A DNA stretch of 37,098 nt from a bacterium (GCA_020061125.1 JAGUYV010000047.1:1-37098), one strand, 5' to 3'. Positions 16,672 through 26,463 are shown, counted from the first letter of the stretch. Notes: generated by a model not told the origin, from the letters alone. Translations and numbers: made by a program.

Positions 16672-17934
16672 TCAGAACGGGGCGAAAGTGTTGGCGATCA
16701 TTTTCATGTCGGGAAAGCGCTTGCCGTAATCCTGGCGCAGGGTGCTGAACGAAAGAATGTACTGGATGTTGTTGGCGAGGATCACGAACATGTAATGCTT
16801 GGTGTCGAGCGAGTTCTGCGCGGTTTCCACGGATTGCGGGTTGTCTTCGGGCGTTTTGAGGCCCAGGTCGGCGTAGGAGTAAGCGAGCACGATTTCCGCG
16901 GCCGGATGGCCCTGGTACTGGAGGTCTTCCTTGCGGGATTCGATAACATATCCGGCCTCTGTGAGCAGAGCCGTGCTTTTCTGCACCAGAGCGGACAGGG
17001 TCTGTCCCTGCTCCTGGGGGGAGAGCGCGTGAGCCACCAGGGTCAGCGGCGGAGGCGCGTCCTGGCCCTGGGAGTTGGGGGCCACGGTGAGCCGCAGATC
17101 GGTTTTTGTGGTGCTTGTGGCGAAGCTCCACTCGTCGCCGGGCTTCTGGAGCGAGAAGCGCCAGCGGTAGTCCATGTACACCTGCTTCTCGTTTACATTC
17201 AGAACCTTGACCGGCGCGGCCTTGATGCCGTCGCCCAAATCCGGAGCGCGCGGGAACATCCGGTCCATGTAGAACATGCGGTGGATTTGCAGGAATGTGT
17301 CGCGCGCCACCACGGGCCGTGATGACGGCGGGACGGAGGCGGGCATGCGCGAGAGCACGGCTGCAGCGCCCGCAAAACTGGTTCCCTTGTCCGCGGCGCG
17401 CGCCACATGCTCCCGGGCTTTGTCGTACAGCGCGCCCCATGTGTTTCCTGGCATTTCCGTCAGATAGCCGCGCAGGGCGTCGTAGCCCAGGCCCACATAG
17501 AACAGCGTGTCCGCGAACGCTGTATTCACAAGCTCTGTTTCCGCGATGTCCAGGGCCAGCTTGAAATGTTTTTCGCTTTCGGCCACGCAATCAATGGCGT
17601 AGCCTTCGGGGTTGGTGGTGGTGGAAAGCTGAAGAGCGGGCAGCGCCTCGCACATGCGCACATAAAAGTACCCAATGGACAGCAGGGCCAGCGTTTTATC
17701 CGTGGGGTCTTCGAGTTTCTGTGACGAGACGCCCAGATTGGACAGGGTGCGGTGCGCCTTGTCAAAAAGCGCCAGGTGTCCCGTCTCCGCGCCCTGGTTC
17801 ACCAGGCCCTCGATGTATTCGAATTCGCGTGTGATCTCCCCGGCCAGGCCCACGGCAGGAGCGGCCATGGCCCAGGAGGCCACGAGCACAAAAAACGCAG
17901 TTGCAAGAATTCGAATCCCGTTCACTCGTCTCAC
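16672..17934 (-). CDS. Secreted protein of unknown function (helical repeat N-terminus, PsbP-like C-terminal region)
   Basis: 420 aa; signal peptide MRRVNGIRILATAFFVLVASWAMAAP; C-terminus HYMFVILANNIQYILSFSTLRQDYGKRFPDMKMIANTF. Confidence 0.6.
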   Translation of the reverse strand: MRRVNGIRILATAFFVLVASWAMAAPAVGLAGEITREFEYIEGLVNQGAETGHLALFDKAHRTLSNLGVSSQKLEDPTDKTLALLSIGYFYVRMCEALPALQLSTTTNPEGYAIDCVAESEKHFKLALDIAETELVNTAFADTLFYVGLGYDALRGYLTEMPGNTWGALYDKAREHVARAADKGTSFAGAAAVLSRMPASVPPSSRPVVARDTFLQIHRMFYMDRMFPRAPDLGDGIKAAPVKVLNVNEKQVYMDYRWRFSLQKPGDEWSFATSTTKTDLRLTVAPNSQGQDAPPPLTLVAHALSPQEQGQTLSALVQKSTALLTEAGYVIESRKEDLQYQGHPAAEIVLAYSYADLGLKTPEDNPQSVETAQNSLDTKHYMFVILANNIQYILSFSTLRQDYGKRFPDMKMIANTFAPF

Positions 17935-18112
17935 GCCGCAATAATTCTAGATAGCAAACAGATGTTTGGCAAGCGCGCGGCCGCTTGAACCCCTCTTTTA
18001 TAATTATGAAAATCCGCCATTTATTTCATGCGCGCAATCACGCTCTCGCCGGGAATACATTGGCGGAGCATGCCGCATTCCGACAATGCATACAGTTTCC
18101 GGTCCGGTTTGC

Positions 18113-18118
18113 TATAAT
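18113..18118 (+). promoter_or_regulatory. Candidate -10 TATAAT immediately upstream of a sulfatase-like gene
   Basis: TATAAT ends 7 nt before ATG 18126. Confidence 0.4.
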
Positions 18119-18125
18119 GATGCGC

Positions 18126-19775
18126 ATGAAAAACTCGACCGCAAAACCCAACATCATAGTGCTTATGGTGGACGACCTGCGCGCGGACTGCGTGGGCGCG
18201 TCCGGCGACAGGCGCTTCGTTGAAAAATACCGTTGCGCGGATCTTCTTGAAACACCGGCCATGGACTCGCTTGCGGAATCGGGCGTGTATTTCACCCAGG
18301 CCATGACATGCGCCAGCAACACGCCCCCGTCCGTGGCGGCCATGTTCACGGGTTGCCGCGGACCGGTCAACGGCGTGCGCTCCCTGTTCGGAGGTCCCAA
18401 GAACCCGCAGGTGCGCACCCTGTGGGAGCACCTGTCGGCCGCGGGCTACGATACCGCTGCGTGCGATCCGCATGGGTTCAGCGAGTTCAACGGCACGCTC
18501 GACGGTTGCGCCCGAGTCTATCACAGCAACTGGTCCAAGGAACGGCACACCGCGCTGCTGAAGACCCTGTCACAGGAACTCAAGCCTCCATTCGCCGCGT
18601 ATCTGCACCTTTGGGACGCACATGTGCCGTACGGCGCGGGCGCTTATCCCTACGGCCTGCACAAGCCTTTCGTGCATTATCTGGAGCAGACGCTTCGAGA
18701 TTTCTTTTTGCTGGAGCCGAATACCACGCTGGAACACACGGACATCGAAAAGCTCCGCGAGACCTGGATGGATATCTGGCACAAGCACTGGAACAGGGGA
18801 GCATGCAACCCTCTGGAAGCGCAGATCCCGCAGTATGTGCAGGGCGTCACGGCTTTCGACAAGGGCCGCCTCGCGTCCATTCTCAAGGGATTCTATCGCT
18901 TCGGAATGCTCGACAACACAATCCTCGTCCTTATTTCGGACCACGGGGAAACCGTCAATTGCATGAACTGCTCCGTGGAACCACTGTTTCAGCACAGTTG
19001 CTTCCCCAATGACGGACTGATGCACATTCCGTTCATCATCAAAGCGCCCGGCATTGTTCCGTCGGGAAAAACCATAACCCGGCAGGTCAGCACGGCGGAC
19101 CTGGTCCCCACGCTGTTGGATCTGTGCGGCGTGTCCGCGCAGCCGGGCCATGCCATGGACGGCCGCTCCCTGCTCCCTCTGATCAGGGGCGAGGACGATT
19201 CGGATTCCCTGGCTTATTGTGAGCATTGCGCAGTGGCGCCCCAATATCTGGTTCCACAGTTTCAGAACGCTTGCACGGATGCGAAGCGCAACCTGGAATT
19301 CGAGTGGGCCGTGATGTATCGCACCCTGCGCACGCCGCAGTATAAATACACGGAATCCGGTGAGCCGTTAACGGAACGAGACAAGCAAGCCGAACCTTAC
19401 AAATTCGTGCGCGCGTTGAACCGCAAGGTTATGCTCCAATGGGACGACGAAACCGAATTGCGAAAGAGAATACAGGCCCTTGAAAGCGGCGAAGTCACAC
19501 GGGAAACCATGCTCACAAATGCAGCTTTGCAAGTGCGCACGGCCATGCATGAACGGCTCTACGATTTGCAGGCCGATCCCGATGAGCAGGTCAATCTCAT
19601 GGGCCTGGATCGCGAAAAGTATTGGCCCGTGGCCAGGCCGCTCAAAGAGGAACTGGACCGGATTCACCGGGGCACACTGGTTCCGCAGAGCGAAAAAACC
19701 GTGTTCGAGGAAAAAACGGCCGGGGAAGTGGACGAGTTGGCAAAGCATCTTCGCGGGCTTGGATACATTGACTGA
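18126..19775 (+). CDS. Sulfatase-like hydrolase/transferase (alkaline phosphatase superfamily)
   Basis: Start chosen at MKNSTAKPNIIVLMVDDLRADCVG; NTPPSVAAMFTGC nucleophile region (Thr codon 18321-18323); LVLISDHGETV; C-terminal HLRGLGYID. Confidence 0.85.
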   Translation: MKNSTAKPNIIVLMVDDLRADCVGASGDRRFVEKYRCADLLETPAMDSLAESGVYFTQAMTCASNTPPSVAAMFTGCRGPVNGVRSLFGGPKNPQVRTLWEHLSAAGYDTAACDPHGFSEFNGTLDGCARVYHSNWSKERHTALLKTLSQELKPPFAAYLHLWDAHVPYGAGAYPYGLHKPFVHYLEQTLRDFFLLEPNTTLEHTDIEKLRETWMDIWHKHWNRGACNPLEAQIPQYVQGVTAFDKGRLASILKGFYRFGMLDNTILVLISDHGETVNCMNCSVEPLFQHSCFPNDGLMHIPFIIKAPGIVPSGKTITRQVSTADLVPTLLDLCGVSAQPGHAMDGRSLLPLIRGEDDSDSLAYCEHCAVAPQYLVPQFQNACTDAKRNLEFEWAVMYRTLRTPQYKYTESGEPLTERDKQAEPYKFVRALNRKVMLQWDDETELRKRIQALESGEVTRETMLTNAALQVRTAMHERLYDLQADPDEQVNLMGLDREKYWPVARPLKEELDRIHRGTLVPQSEKTVFEEKTAGEVDELAKHLRGLGYID

Positions 19776-19780
19776 TGGCC

Positions 19781-19798
19781 CATGCGCGCCCGCGCATG
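19781..19798 (+). terminator. Possible hairpin terminator after the sulfatase-like gene
   Basis: CATGCGCG-CC-CGCGCATG perfect inverted repeat followed by ATTTGAATTTTG. Confidence 0.4.
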
Positions 19799-19838
19799 AT
19801 TTGAATTTTGCCGCCTATTATTTGTCATCGCGGAATGA

Positions 19839-19844
19839 TATAAT
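19839..19844 (+). promoter_or_regulatory. Candidate -10 TATAAT upstream of the S55 peptidase gene
   Basis: GATATAATAAAA just before the GTG at 19853 and 60 nt before ATG 19904. Confidence 0.35.
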
Positions 19845-19903
19845 AAAAAACTGTGTCTGAACGGGCCGCTTGGCCCGAATCTCGTGGGAACGCATGTGAC
19901 CTT

Positions 19904-22213
19904 ATGAGAAAACTCATTTTATATTTGTTTTTGTTTGCGTTGGCCGTGCTGTGGCAGGCCCCCTGTCACGCCGCCCTGGACATCCTGCCGCTCGAAAAGG
20001 TGCGCGCGGGCATGAAAGGGCAGGGCCGCACCGTGTTCCGCGGCTCCGAACCGCAGCCGTTCGATGTGGAAGTTCTCGGCATATTGCCCGGCGGCGGACC
20101 GGGCGGCGGAGACATGATTCTGGTGCGCGTGTCCGGCGCGCTTATGCAAAGCCAGGGCGGCGTGGCGCTCGGCATGAGCGGCTCCCCTATTTATTTCAAC
20201 GGAAAACTCGCCGGAGCGCTCTCTTCCACTTTCGCGGAAAGCGATCATTCCCTGGCGGGTGTCACGCCCATCCAGGACATGCTGCAGGCTTACGATTACC
20301 TCAAGCCACCCGGAAAAGTGCGGCTGGATCCCCCCGTGACCGTCAACGGCGTGGCGTACCGCATGCTGGATTACACGAGCACGGAAACCGGCCCGCATGT
20401 GTTGCACGCCGTGTCCGCTGTGGCCCCGGTGGCCATAAGGGGCGTTTCCGAACGCACATACGAATTCCTCAAGCCGTTTTTCACCCAGAGCGGCCTGGAA
20501 CTCATGCCCTTCGAGAGCCTGCCCGCAGGGCGCGAAACCGGCGCGCGGAGCAAAGGCGGTTCCGCTGACATCGGCCGGGGCAAGGATCTCAAGCCCGGCG
20601 CCAGCGTGGCCGTGCAACTCGTGCGCGGGGACATTGACATCTCCGCCGTGGGCACGGTCACGGCCATAGACGGCAACAAGGTGCTCGCCTTCGGACACCC
20701 CTTCTTCCGCAAGGGCGCCGTGGATTATCTGCTCGCCGACGCCCCGGTTCTGGCCATCATGAACAGTCCGAACCTCTCGTTCAAAATCACGGCCACGGGC
20801 CTGCTGCGCGGCAGCATCCGCCAGGACCGCGGCAGCGGCATCATCGGCTACCTCGACAAATATCCGCTGCTCACGCCCATGTCCGTGATCGTGGAGGACA
20901 TGGACATCGGCCGCAAGCGCGAGTACCATGTCAAAATCGTTCAGGACCAGGATCTGCTCTCCGAGCTTATCGTGTCCGTTTTAATCAACGCCATTGACAA
21001 CACCATAGACCGCCTCGGCCCGGGCACCGCCACCATGGATTTTTCGCTCAAAGCCGAAGGCCTGGACCGAGTCATCGAGAGAAAAAACATGTTCTACAGC
21101 GGCAACGATGTGAGCGCCGCATCCCTTCAGGAACTCATGATGGCCCTTTCCCTGCTCAAGGAGAACTATTTCCAGGAAGCCGGGATCTCGGGACTCAAGG
21201 CGCACATCCGGCTCAAGGCCGCGCACGACACCGCCGCCATCGTCAAGGCCGAACTCTTCGATCCCGAAACCGGAAAAATTCTCGGCGGGTCCGAAGACAA
21301 GGACAAGAAATCCAAGGCCGGGGAATCCGAAGAAAATGGCAACGGCCCGGATGCGGATGCTTCCGGGTCCCAGCCGGACGACGAGGAGGAAATCGCGGGA
21401 GACACGGATAATCCGGAAGACGCGGAAGACGAAGCCATCGAAGAGGACATGGACGATTATCCGGATGAAGAATTGGAAGACCCATACGCGGATTCCGGCG
21501 AGGACGAGAATGGAGACGCCGTGGCCGGGGATGAGGAATCCGGGGATTCCGGTGCGGGTGCGCGCAACAGGCAAGGCGCCCAGTTGCGGCGCAGATCCTC
21601 GCGCAGCGCGCGCGAACTGGTCCGCGTGCGGCCCGGTCAGAAACTCGGGCTGAAAATCACGGTCAGGCCCTATAAAAAGGACGAAATCGTTCAGAACATT
21701 TTTTTGAAGATTCCGGACGACATTCCCGAGGGAACCGCCGTGGTGCGCATTTTCTCTGGCATCAAGTACATGAGCCCATGGTTCGGCATGCAGGGGACAT
21801 TCTTCGATTTCATGATGCAGGATTTCATGCCAACCGAGCGAGGCCCGCGCGATCCGCGCGACGGCAGGAAGAAGTACACTCTCGACGACATCATCAAGAA
21901 ATTTCTGGAGCGCGATCTGAACAACGAACTGGTGGCCACGATTGCGTCCATGAGCGCCGCCCCGCCCAAAGAAAAACGCGAAGATCTTGAAGAAGAGGAA
22001 TTTCGCGACGAAGAAGACGATGGCGCGTGGGATGAATATGATATCGAAGCACCGCCTCCGGACCGCGCCAAGAAGGCCACGGACTGGGTTTTGTTCGGCT
22101 CGTCCTCCATCAGGGTCCGTGTGGCCAAGGGTGGCGGAGATTCGTCCCTCAAGCAGGGCGGCATCGAGAAATCCAAAATCAAGACACTGGAGCAGAAGAA
22201 CAATGGCAGGTAG
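19904..22213 (+). CDS. Secreted SpoIVB-type (S55) serine peptidase domain protein with acidic linker
   Basis: MRKLILYLFLFALAVLWQAPCHA signal peptide; ALGMSGSPIYFNGKLAGAL (Ser), LAFGHPFFRKGAVDYLLADAPV (His); long D/E-rich segment DDEEEIAGDTDNPEDAEDEAIEEDMDDYPDEELEDP. The track ORF starts at GTG 19853. Confidence 0.82.
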   Translation: MRKLILYLFLFALAVLWQAPCHAALDILPLEKVRAGMKGQGRTVFRGSEPQPFDVEVLGILPGGGPGGGDMILVRVSGALMQSQGGVALGMSGSPIYFNGKLAGALSSTFAESDHSLAGVTPIQDMLQAYDYLKPPGKVRLDPPVTVNGVAYRMLDYTSTETGPHVLHAVSAVAPVAIRGVSERTYEFLKPFFTQSGLELMPFESLPAGRETGARSKGGSADIGRGKDLKPGASVAVQLVRGDIDISAVGTVTAIDGNKVLAFGHPFFRKGAVDYLLADAPVLAIMNSPNLSFKITATGLLRGSIRQDRGSGIIGYLDKYPLLTPMSVIVEDMDIGRKREYHVKIVQDQDLLSELIVSVLINAIDNTIDRLGPGTATMDFSLKAEGLDRVIERKNMFYSGNDVSAASLQELMMALSLLKENYFQEAGISGLKAHIRLKAAHDTAAIVKAELFDPETGKILGGSEDKDKKSKAGESEENGNGPDADASGSQPDDEEEIAGDTDNPEDAEDEAIEEDMDDYPDEELEDPYADSGEDENGDAVAGDEESGDSGAGARNRQGAQLRRRSSRSARELVRVRPGQKLGLKITVRPYKKDEIVQNIFLKIPDDIPEGTAVVRIFSGIKYMSPWFGMQGTFFDFMMQDFMPTERGPRDPRDGRKKYTLDDIIKKFLERDLNNELVATIASMSAAPPKEKREDLEEEEFRDEEDDGAWDEYDIEAPPPDRAKKATDWVLFGSSSIRVRVAKGGGDSSLKQGGIEKSKIKTLEQKNNGR

Positions 22214-22727
22214 AAAAACCCCAGCCGCGCAGGCCGCGGTCATCATGGGCAGCGATTCCGATCTCGAGGCCATGAAACCGTGCATGGCCGCGCTCGAATC
22301 CCTGGGCGTGGTTTTTTCCGTGACCATCGCCTCGGCGCACCGCACGCCCAAACACCTTGAAAGCACTATCCGGGCGTTCGAGAAGAACGGCGGCAAAGTG
22401 GTAATCGCCGCGGCGGGCGGCGCCGCGCATCTTGCCGGTGTGATCGCAGCCCTCACGCCTCTGCCCGTGATCGGCGTTCCCATGCGCTCGCCCATGCTCG
22501 GGCTTGACTCCCTGCTGTCCATGGCCCAGATGCCTCCGGGCGTGCCCGTGGCCGTGGTGGGCGTGAACGGCTCGCAGAACGCGGCCCTGTTCGCCGCGCA
22601 GATCCTCGCGCACTCGAACCCTGCCGTGCGCGACGCGCTCCTCGCTTTCCGCAAGCGGCAGGCGGAAAAAGTGGTCGCAAAATCCAGAAAAATGGACAAG
22701 CTCGGCTGGGCAGGCTATCAGGCCTGA
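22203..22727 (+). CDS. purE: N5-carboxyaminoimidazole ribonucleotide mutase
   Basis: AAVIMGSDSDLEAMKPCMAALESLGVVFSVTIASAHRTP, AAAGGAAHLAGVIAALTPLPVIGVPM; start codon overlaps the end of the S55 gene by 11 bp. Confidence 0.95.
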   Translation: MAGRKTPAAQAAVIMGSDSDLEAMKPCMAALESLGVVFSVTIASAHRTPKHLESTIRAFEKNGGKVVIAAAGGAAHLAGVIAALTPLPVIGVPMRSPMLGLDSLLSMAQMPPGVPVAVVGVNGSQNAALFAAQILAHSNPAVRDALLAFRKRQAEKVVAKSRKMDKLGWAGYQA

Positions 22728-22764
22728 TGAGCCTGTCCCATTCCCCGCAAAAGGATTCTTTGGG

Positions 22765-24060
22765 ATGATTCAACGGTACACCTATGAGCCAATGGGAGCC
22801 CTGTGGTCGGAGCAGACCAAGTTCCAGAAATGGCTGGATGTGGAAATCGCGGCGTGCGAAGCATGGTGCAAACTCGGCAAAATTCCGGCAAAATCATTGG
22901 CTGTAATCAAGAAGAAGGCCGCGTTCACCGTGGAGCGAATCAACGAAATTGAAAAAGATACGGATCACGATGTGATCGCGTTTCTGACTAATGTCGCGGA
23001 GTTCGTGGGGCCTGACTCGCGCTTCATCCACCTCGGGCTGACCTCCTCGGACATGCTGGACACGGCCCAGGCCCTGCGCATGCGCGACGCCGCGGACATC
23101 CTGCTCGCGGAAATGCGCAAGGTGCGCGCCATCCTCAAGAAAAAAGCGCGCAAATACAAAAAAACGCCCTGTATGGGCCGTACGCACGGCATCCATGCCG
23201 AACCCATGACCTTCGGCATGAAAATGCTCCTTTGGTTCGCGGAATTCGACCGCAACATCGAGCGCATGGAACGCGCGCGGGACATCGTGGCCGTGGGCAA
23301 GCTCTCCGGCGCCGTGGGCACTTACTCCAACCTGCCCCCAGAAATCGAGGCCGAAACCTGCAGACGGCTCAAACTCAAACCCGCGCCCATCAGCACACAG
23401 GTCATTCAGCGGGACCGCCACGCGGAATTCCTCTGTTCCATCGCCGTGTGCGGCGCCACCATCGAGAAAATCGCCACCGAAATCCGCAGCCTACAGAAAA
23501 CCGAAACCCGCGAAGTCGAGGAGTTTTTCGGCGCCAAGCAGAAAGGCTCTTCGGCCATGCCCCACAAGCGCAATCCCATCACCTGCGAGCGCCTGGCCGG
23601 CCTGGCCCGCATCCTGCGCGCCAACGCCATGAGCGGCCTCGAAAATGTGGCCCTGTGGCACGAGCGCGACATTACCCACTCTTCGGTCGAGCGCGTGATA
23701 CTGCCCGACTCCTGCATCCTGCTCCATTACATGCTTGTGCGCCTGGGCCGCGTGCTGGACAACCTGCTTGTGTATCCGGACGCCATGCTCGCCAACATCA
23801 ACCGTACCCGCGGCCTGGTGTTCTCCCAGCGCGTGCTCCTGGCCCTGGTGGACAGGGGCGCCACGCGCGAGGACGCCTACAAGCTCGTGCAGCGCAACGC
23901 CATGAAGGTGTGGCAGGGTGCGGGAGAGGACTTCAAGGTTCTGCTCACGCGGGACGGGGAAGTGGCCGCGCTCCTGTCCGAAAAACAGATTGAAGCCTGC
24001 TTCGATCTTTCCTATTACCTGCGCAATGTGGACGCCATTTTCAAGCGGTTCGGCATGTGA
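22765..24060 (+). CDS. purB: Adenylosuccinate lyase
   Basis: 431 aa; TSSDMLDTAQALRMRDA, GRTHGIHAEPMTFGMK, KQKGSSAMPHKRNPITCERLAGLAR (fumarase/ASL signature). Confidence 0.96.
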   Translation: MIQRYTYEPMGALWSEQTKFQKWLDVEIAACEAWCKLGKIPAKSLAVIKKKAAFTVERINEIEKDTDHDVIAFLTNVAEFVGPDSRFIHLGLTSSDMLDTAQALRMRDAADILLAEMRKVRAILKKKARKYKKTPCMGRTHGIHAEPMTFGMKMLLWFAEFDRNIERMERARDIVAVGKLSGAVGTYSNLPPEIEAETCRRLKLKPAPISTQVIQRDRHAEFLCSIAVCGATIEKIATEIRSLQKTETREVEEFFGAKQKGSSAMPHKRNPITCERLAGLARILRANAMSGLENVALWHERDITHSSVERVILPDSCILLHYMLVRLGRVLDNLLVYPDAMLANINRTRGLVFSQRVLLALVDRGATREDAYKLVQRNAMKVWQGAGEDFKVLLTRDGEVAALLSEKQIEACFDLSYYLRNVDAIFKRFGM

Positions 24061-24088
24061 CGGCCCCGAACCCGCACCTGGAGTCAGC

Positions 24089-24805
24089 ATGAGAAAAGAC
24101 GCCGTGGCATTCGAGGAAACCGGGGTCCGGGTCTGGACCACGGACGAGTCCGGGTATTTCATCCGCGAATACACGGACCAGATTCCCGGGCCGGAAGGCC
24201 GGAGCGGGGGCGTGGCCATGGGCAGGGGCGCGGCCTGCGCCGCCATCAGCCTCGAATGCTTGGCCATGCTCGAACGCATGGGTGTGTCCACGCACATCCA
24301 GGACAGGTTCAGCGACACGGAACTGGTGGTTCAGAAAATCACCATTCTGCCCATGAAAGTGCGTTGCCGCAATGTGGCCGCGGGCGCGCTCTCCGCGCGC
24401 CTTGATGTGCCGGAAGCGCAATCCCTGCCCGTGCCCATTATTGAATTCTTTTTGAACAATGAAGCGCTCAACAACCCGCGCTACAACTACGAGCATGTGT
24501 CCGTATCCGGCAATGTGTCCGAGGGCGAGGTCAAGGTCGTGCAGGCGCGAGGCAACGAAATCAACGCACTGCTCAAGGATTTCCTGATCCAGCGCGGCAT
24601 TGTGCTTGCGGACTGCGCCCTGGAGTTCGGCCGCGACCGCAACAGCGAAATCCGGCTCGGCGGAGACATCACCCCGGACACTTGCAGAATGTGGGATCGC
24701 GAGTCTCACGAAAAACTTGACAGCAACAGTTTCCGCCGGGATCTGCGCGGCGACGAACTGGCGTACCGCACCGTGATGCGGCGCATTTGCGGAGACCCTG
24801 CATAG
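24089..24805 (+). CDS. purC: Phosphoribosylaminoimidazole-succinocarboxamide synthase
   Basis: MKVRCRNVAAGALSAR, LPVPIIEFFLNNEALNNP, LADCALEFGRD, GGDITPDTCRMWD; start chosen at MRKDAVAFEE. Confidence 0.92.
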   Translation: MRKDAVAFEETGVRVWTTDESGYFIREYTDQIPGPEGRSGGVAMGRGAACAAISLECLAMLERMGVSTHIQDRFSDTELVVQKITILPMKVRCRNVAAGALSARLDVPEAQSLPVPIIEFFLNNEALNNPRYNYEHVSVSGNVSEGEVKVVQARGNEINALLKDFLIQRGIVLADCALEFGRDRNSEIRLGGDITPDTCRMWDRESHEKLDSNSFRRDLRGDELAYRTVMRRICGDPA

Positions 24806-24876
24806 GCGCATCCGCCCTGGCTCCGGCCGCATTCTCCCATCATCTTCACTCCCCTGCAAAAATGCGTTCCTCGCGC

Positions 24877-24905
24877 TTGAATACCCGCGGGAATAAGTTT
24901 ATGAT
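24877..24905 (+). promoter_or_regulatory. Candidate sigma70-like promoter upstream of purF
   Basis: TTGAAT (24877-24882), 17-nt spacer, TATGAT (24900-24905), about 70 nt before ATG 24976. Confidence 0.5.
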
Positions 24906-24975
24906 GATGGCGGTAACGGCGGGCCACACCGCTGTGCGGACTCGCCCGCCCGCAAACCCCGAAAGGGATGTCCGC

Positions 24976-26463
24976 ATGTTCTCACATTGTCCCGCTTCAA
25001 CAATCAAGGAAAAGTGCGGGGTCTTCGCCCTGTTCGCACCCGACGAAGATGTGGCCCGCCTCACATATTTCGGCCTGTACTCCCTTCAGCACCGGGGGCA
25101 GGAAAGCGCCGGCATCGCGGTCAGCACCAATCGCAAGCTCGTGTGCTACAAGGACATGGGGCTGGTCACCCAGGCGTTCAGCGAAAAAGTGCTCACCATT
25201 ATGAAGGGCGAAAGCGCGGTGGGGCATGTGCGCTATTCCACCACGGGTTCGAGCGTGGAGCGCAACGCCCAGCCTATCGTGGCCCAGGCCCACCACCACA
25301 TCGCCGTGGCGCACAACGGCAACCTGGTCAACGCCGCCCTGTTCCGCGACGAACTCAACACCAACGGCGGACTCAAGGGCACCACGGACACCGAAATCAT
25401 GGCCGAGCTCATCGCCCGCAACCCGGCCCCGGACCTTGAAACCGCGATCACCGACTGCATGGATCGCATCGAGGGCGCATACAGCGTGGCCATTCTGGAT
25501 CGCACAGGCACCATCTACGCCATGCGCGACCGCCACGGAATCCGCCCCCTGTGCATCGGCCGCCTGGGCAATGATCACGGGTGGGTCGTGGCCTCCGAAA
25601 CCTGCGCCTTGAGCATCGTGGGCGCGGAGTTTGTGCGCGAAGTCAATCCCGGCGAACTCGTGCGCATTGACGATTTCGGCCCCTCCACGGTGTATCAGCT
25701 CGAATCCCCGCGCAGCGCTACCTGCGTTTTCGAATTCATTTATTTCGCGCGCCCAGACAGCTACATTCACGGCAGATCCCTTTACTACTCACGCAAGACA
25801 ATGGGCATGAACCTGGCCAAAGAGCATCCCGTGGACGCGGACATCGTCATGAGCGTGCCCGATTCGGGCACCCCCGCGGCCATCGGCTTCGCCCAGCAGA
25901 GCGGCATTCCCTACGACGAAGGGCTGATCAAAAACCGGTATGTGGGCCGCACCTTTATCGCCCCGGATCAGCGCATCAGGGCCCTCGGCGTCAAGATCAA
26001 GCTCAACCCGCTGCTCGAAGCCATCGGCGGCAAGCGCGTGGTGCTGGTGGACGATTCCATCGTGCGCGGCTCCACAAGTTCGCAGATCGTGCGCATGATG
26101 TACGACGCGGGCGCGCGCGAGGTGCACATGCGCGTGTCCTGCCCCCCGGTCAAGTATCCCTGCTTCTACGGCATTGACATGGCCGAGGCCAGCCAGCTTA
26201 TCGCCTCCACGCGCACGGTCGAGGAAATTCAGGACATCATCAAACCCGATTCCCTGCGCTACTTGAGCATCGAGGGCATGGTGGGCGCGTGCGGGCTGCC
26301 CAAAGAACGCTTCTGCACCGCGTGCTTCAACGACGAATACCCAATCGCCATTCCGCAACAGCTTCAACTTGACAAACTCAAGTTCGAAGATCCTTCGTCA
26401 CGGGCAGGGGTCAAGAACGGAATTGATCTCAAACCGGATATGACCAGGGTTTTCGACACCTGA
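24976..26463 (+). CDS. purF: Amidophosphoribosyltransferase
   Basis: Short leader then KEKCGVFALF (N-terminal nucleophile Cys), YFGLYSLQHRGQESAGIA, VGHVRYSTTGSS, RDRHGIRPLCIGRL, VVLVDDSIVRGSTSSQIVRMM. Confidence 0.96.
   Translation: MFSHCPASTIKEKCGVFALFAPDEDVARLTYFGLYSLQHRGQESAGIAVSTNRKLVCYKDMGLVTQAFSEKVLTIMKGESAVGHVRYSTTGSSVERNAQPIVAQAHHHIAVAHNGNLVNAALFRDELNTNGGLKGTTDTEIMAELIARNPAPDLETAITDCMDRIEGAYSVAILDRTGTIYAMRDRHGIRPLCIGRLGNDHGWVVASETCALSIVGAEFVREVNPGELVRIDDFGPSTVYQLESPRSATCVFEFIYFARPDSYIHGRSLYYSRKTMGMNLAKEHPVDADIVMSVPDSGTPAAIGFAQQSGIPYDEGLIKNRYVGRTFIAPDQRIRALGVKIKLNPLLEAIGGKRVVLVDDSIVRGSTSSQIVRMMYDAGAREVHMRVSCPPVKYPCFYGIDMAEASQLIASTRTVEEIQDIIKPDSLRYLSIEGMVGACGLPKERFCTACFNDEYPIAIPQQLQLDKLKFEDPSSRAGVKNGIDLKPDMTRVFDT

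Noticed and set aside
20981-22699. 572-aa - strand ORF
   Set aside because: Complement of the S55 peptidase and purE genes; low-complexity translation.
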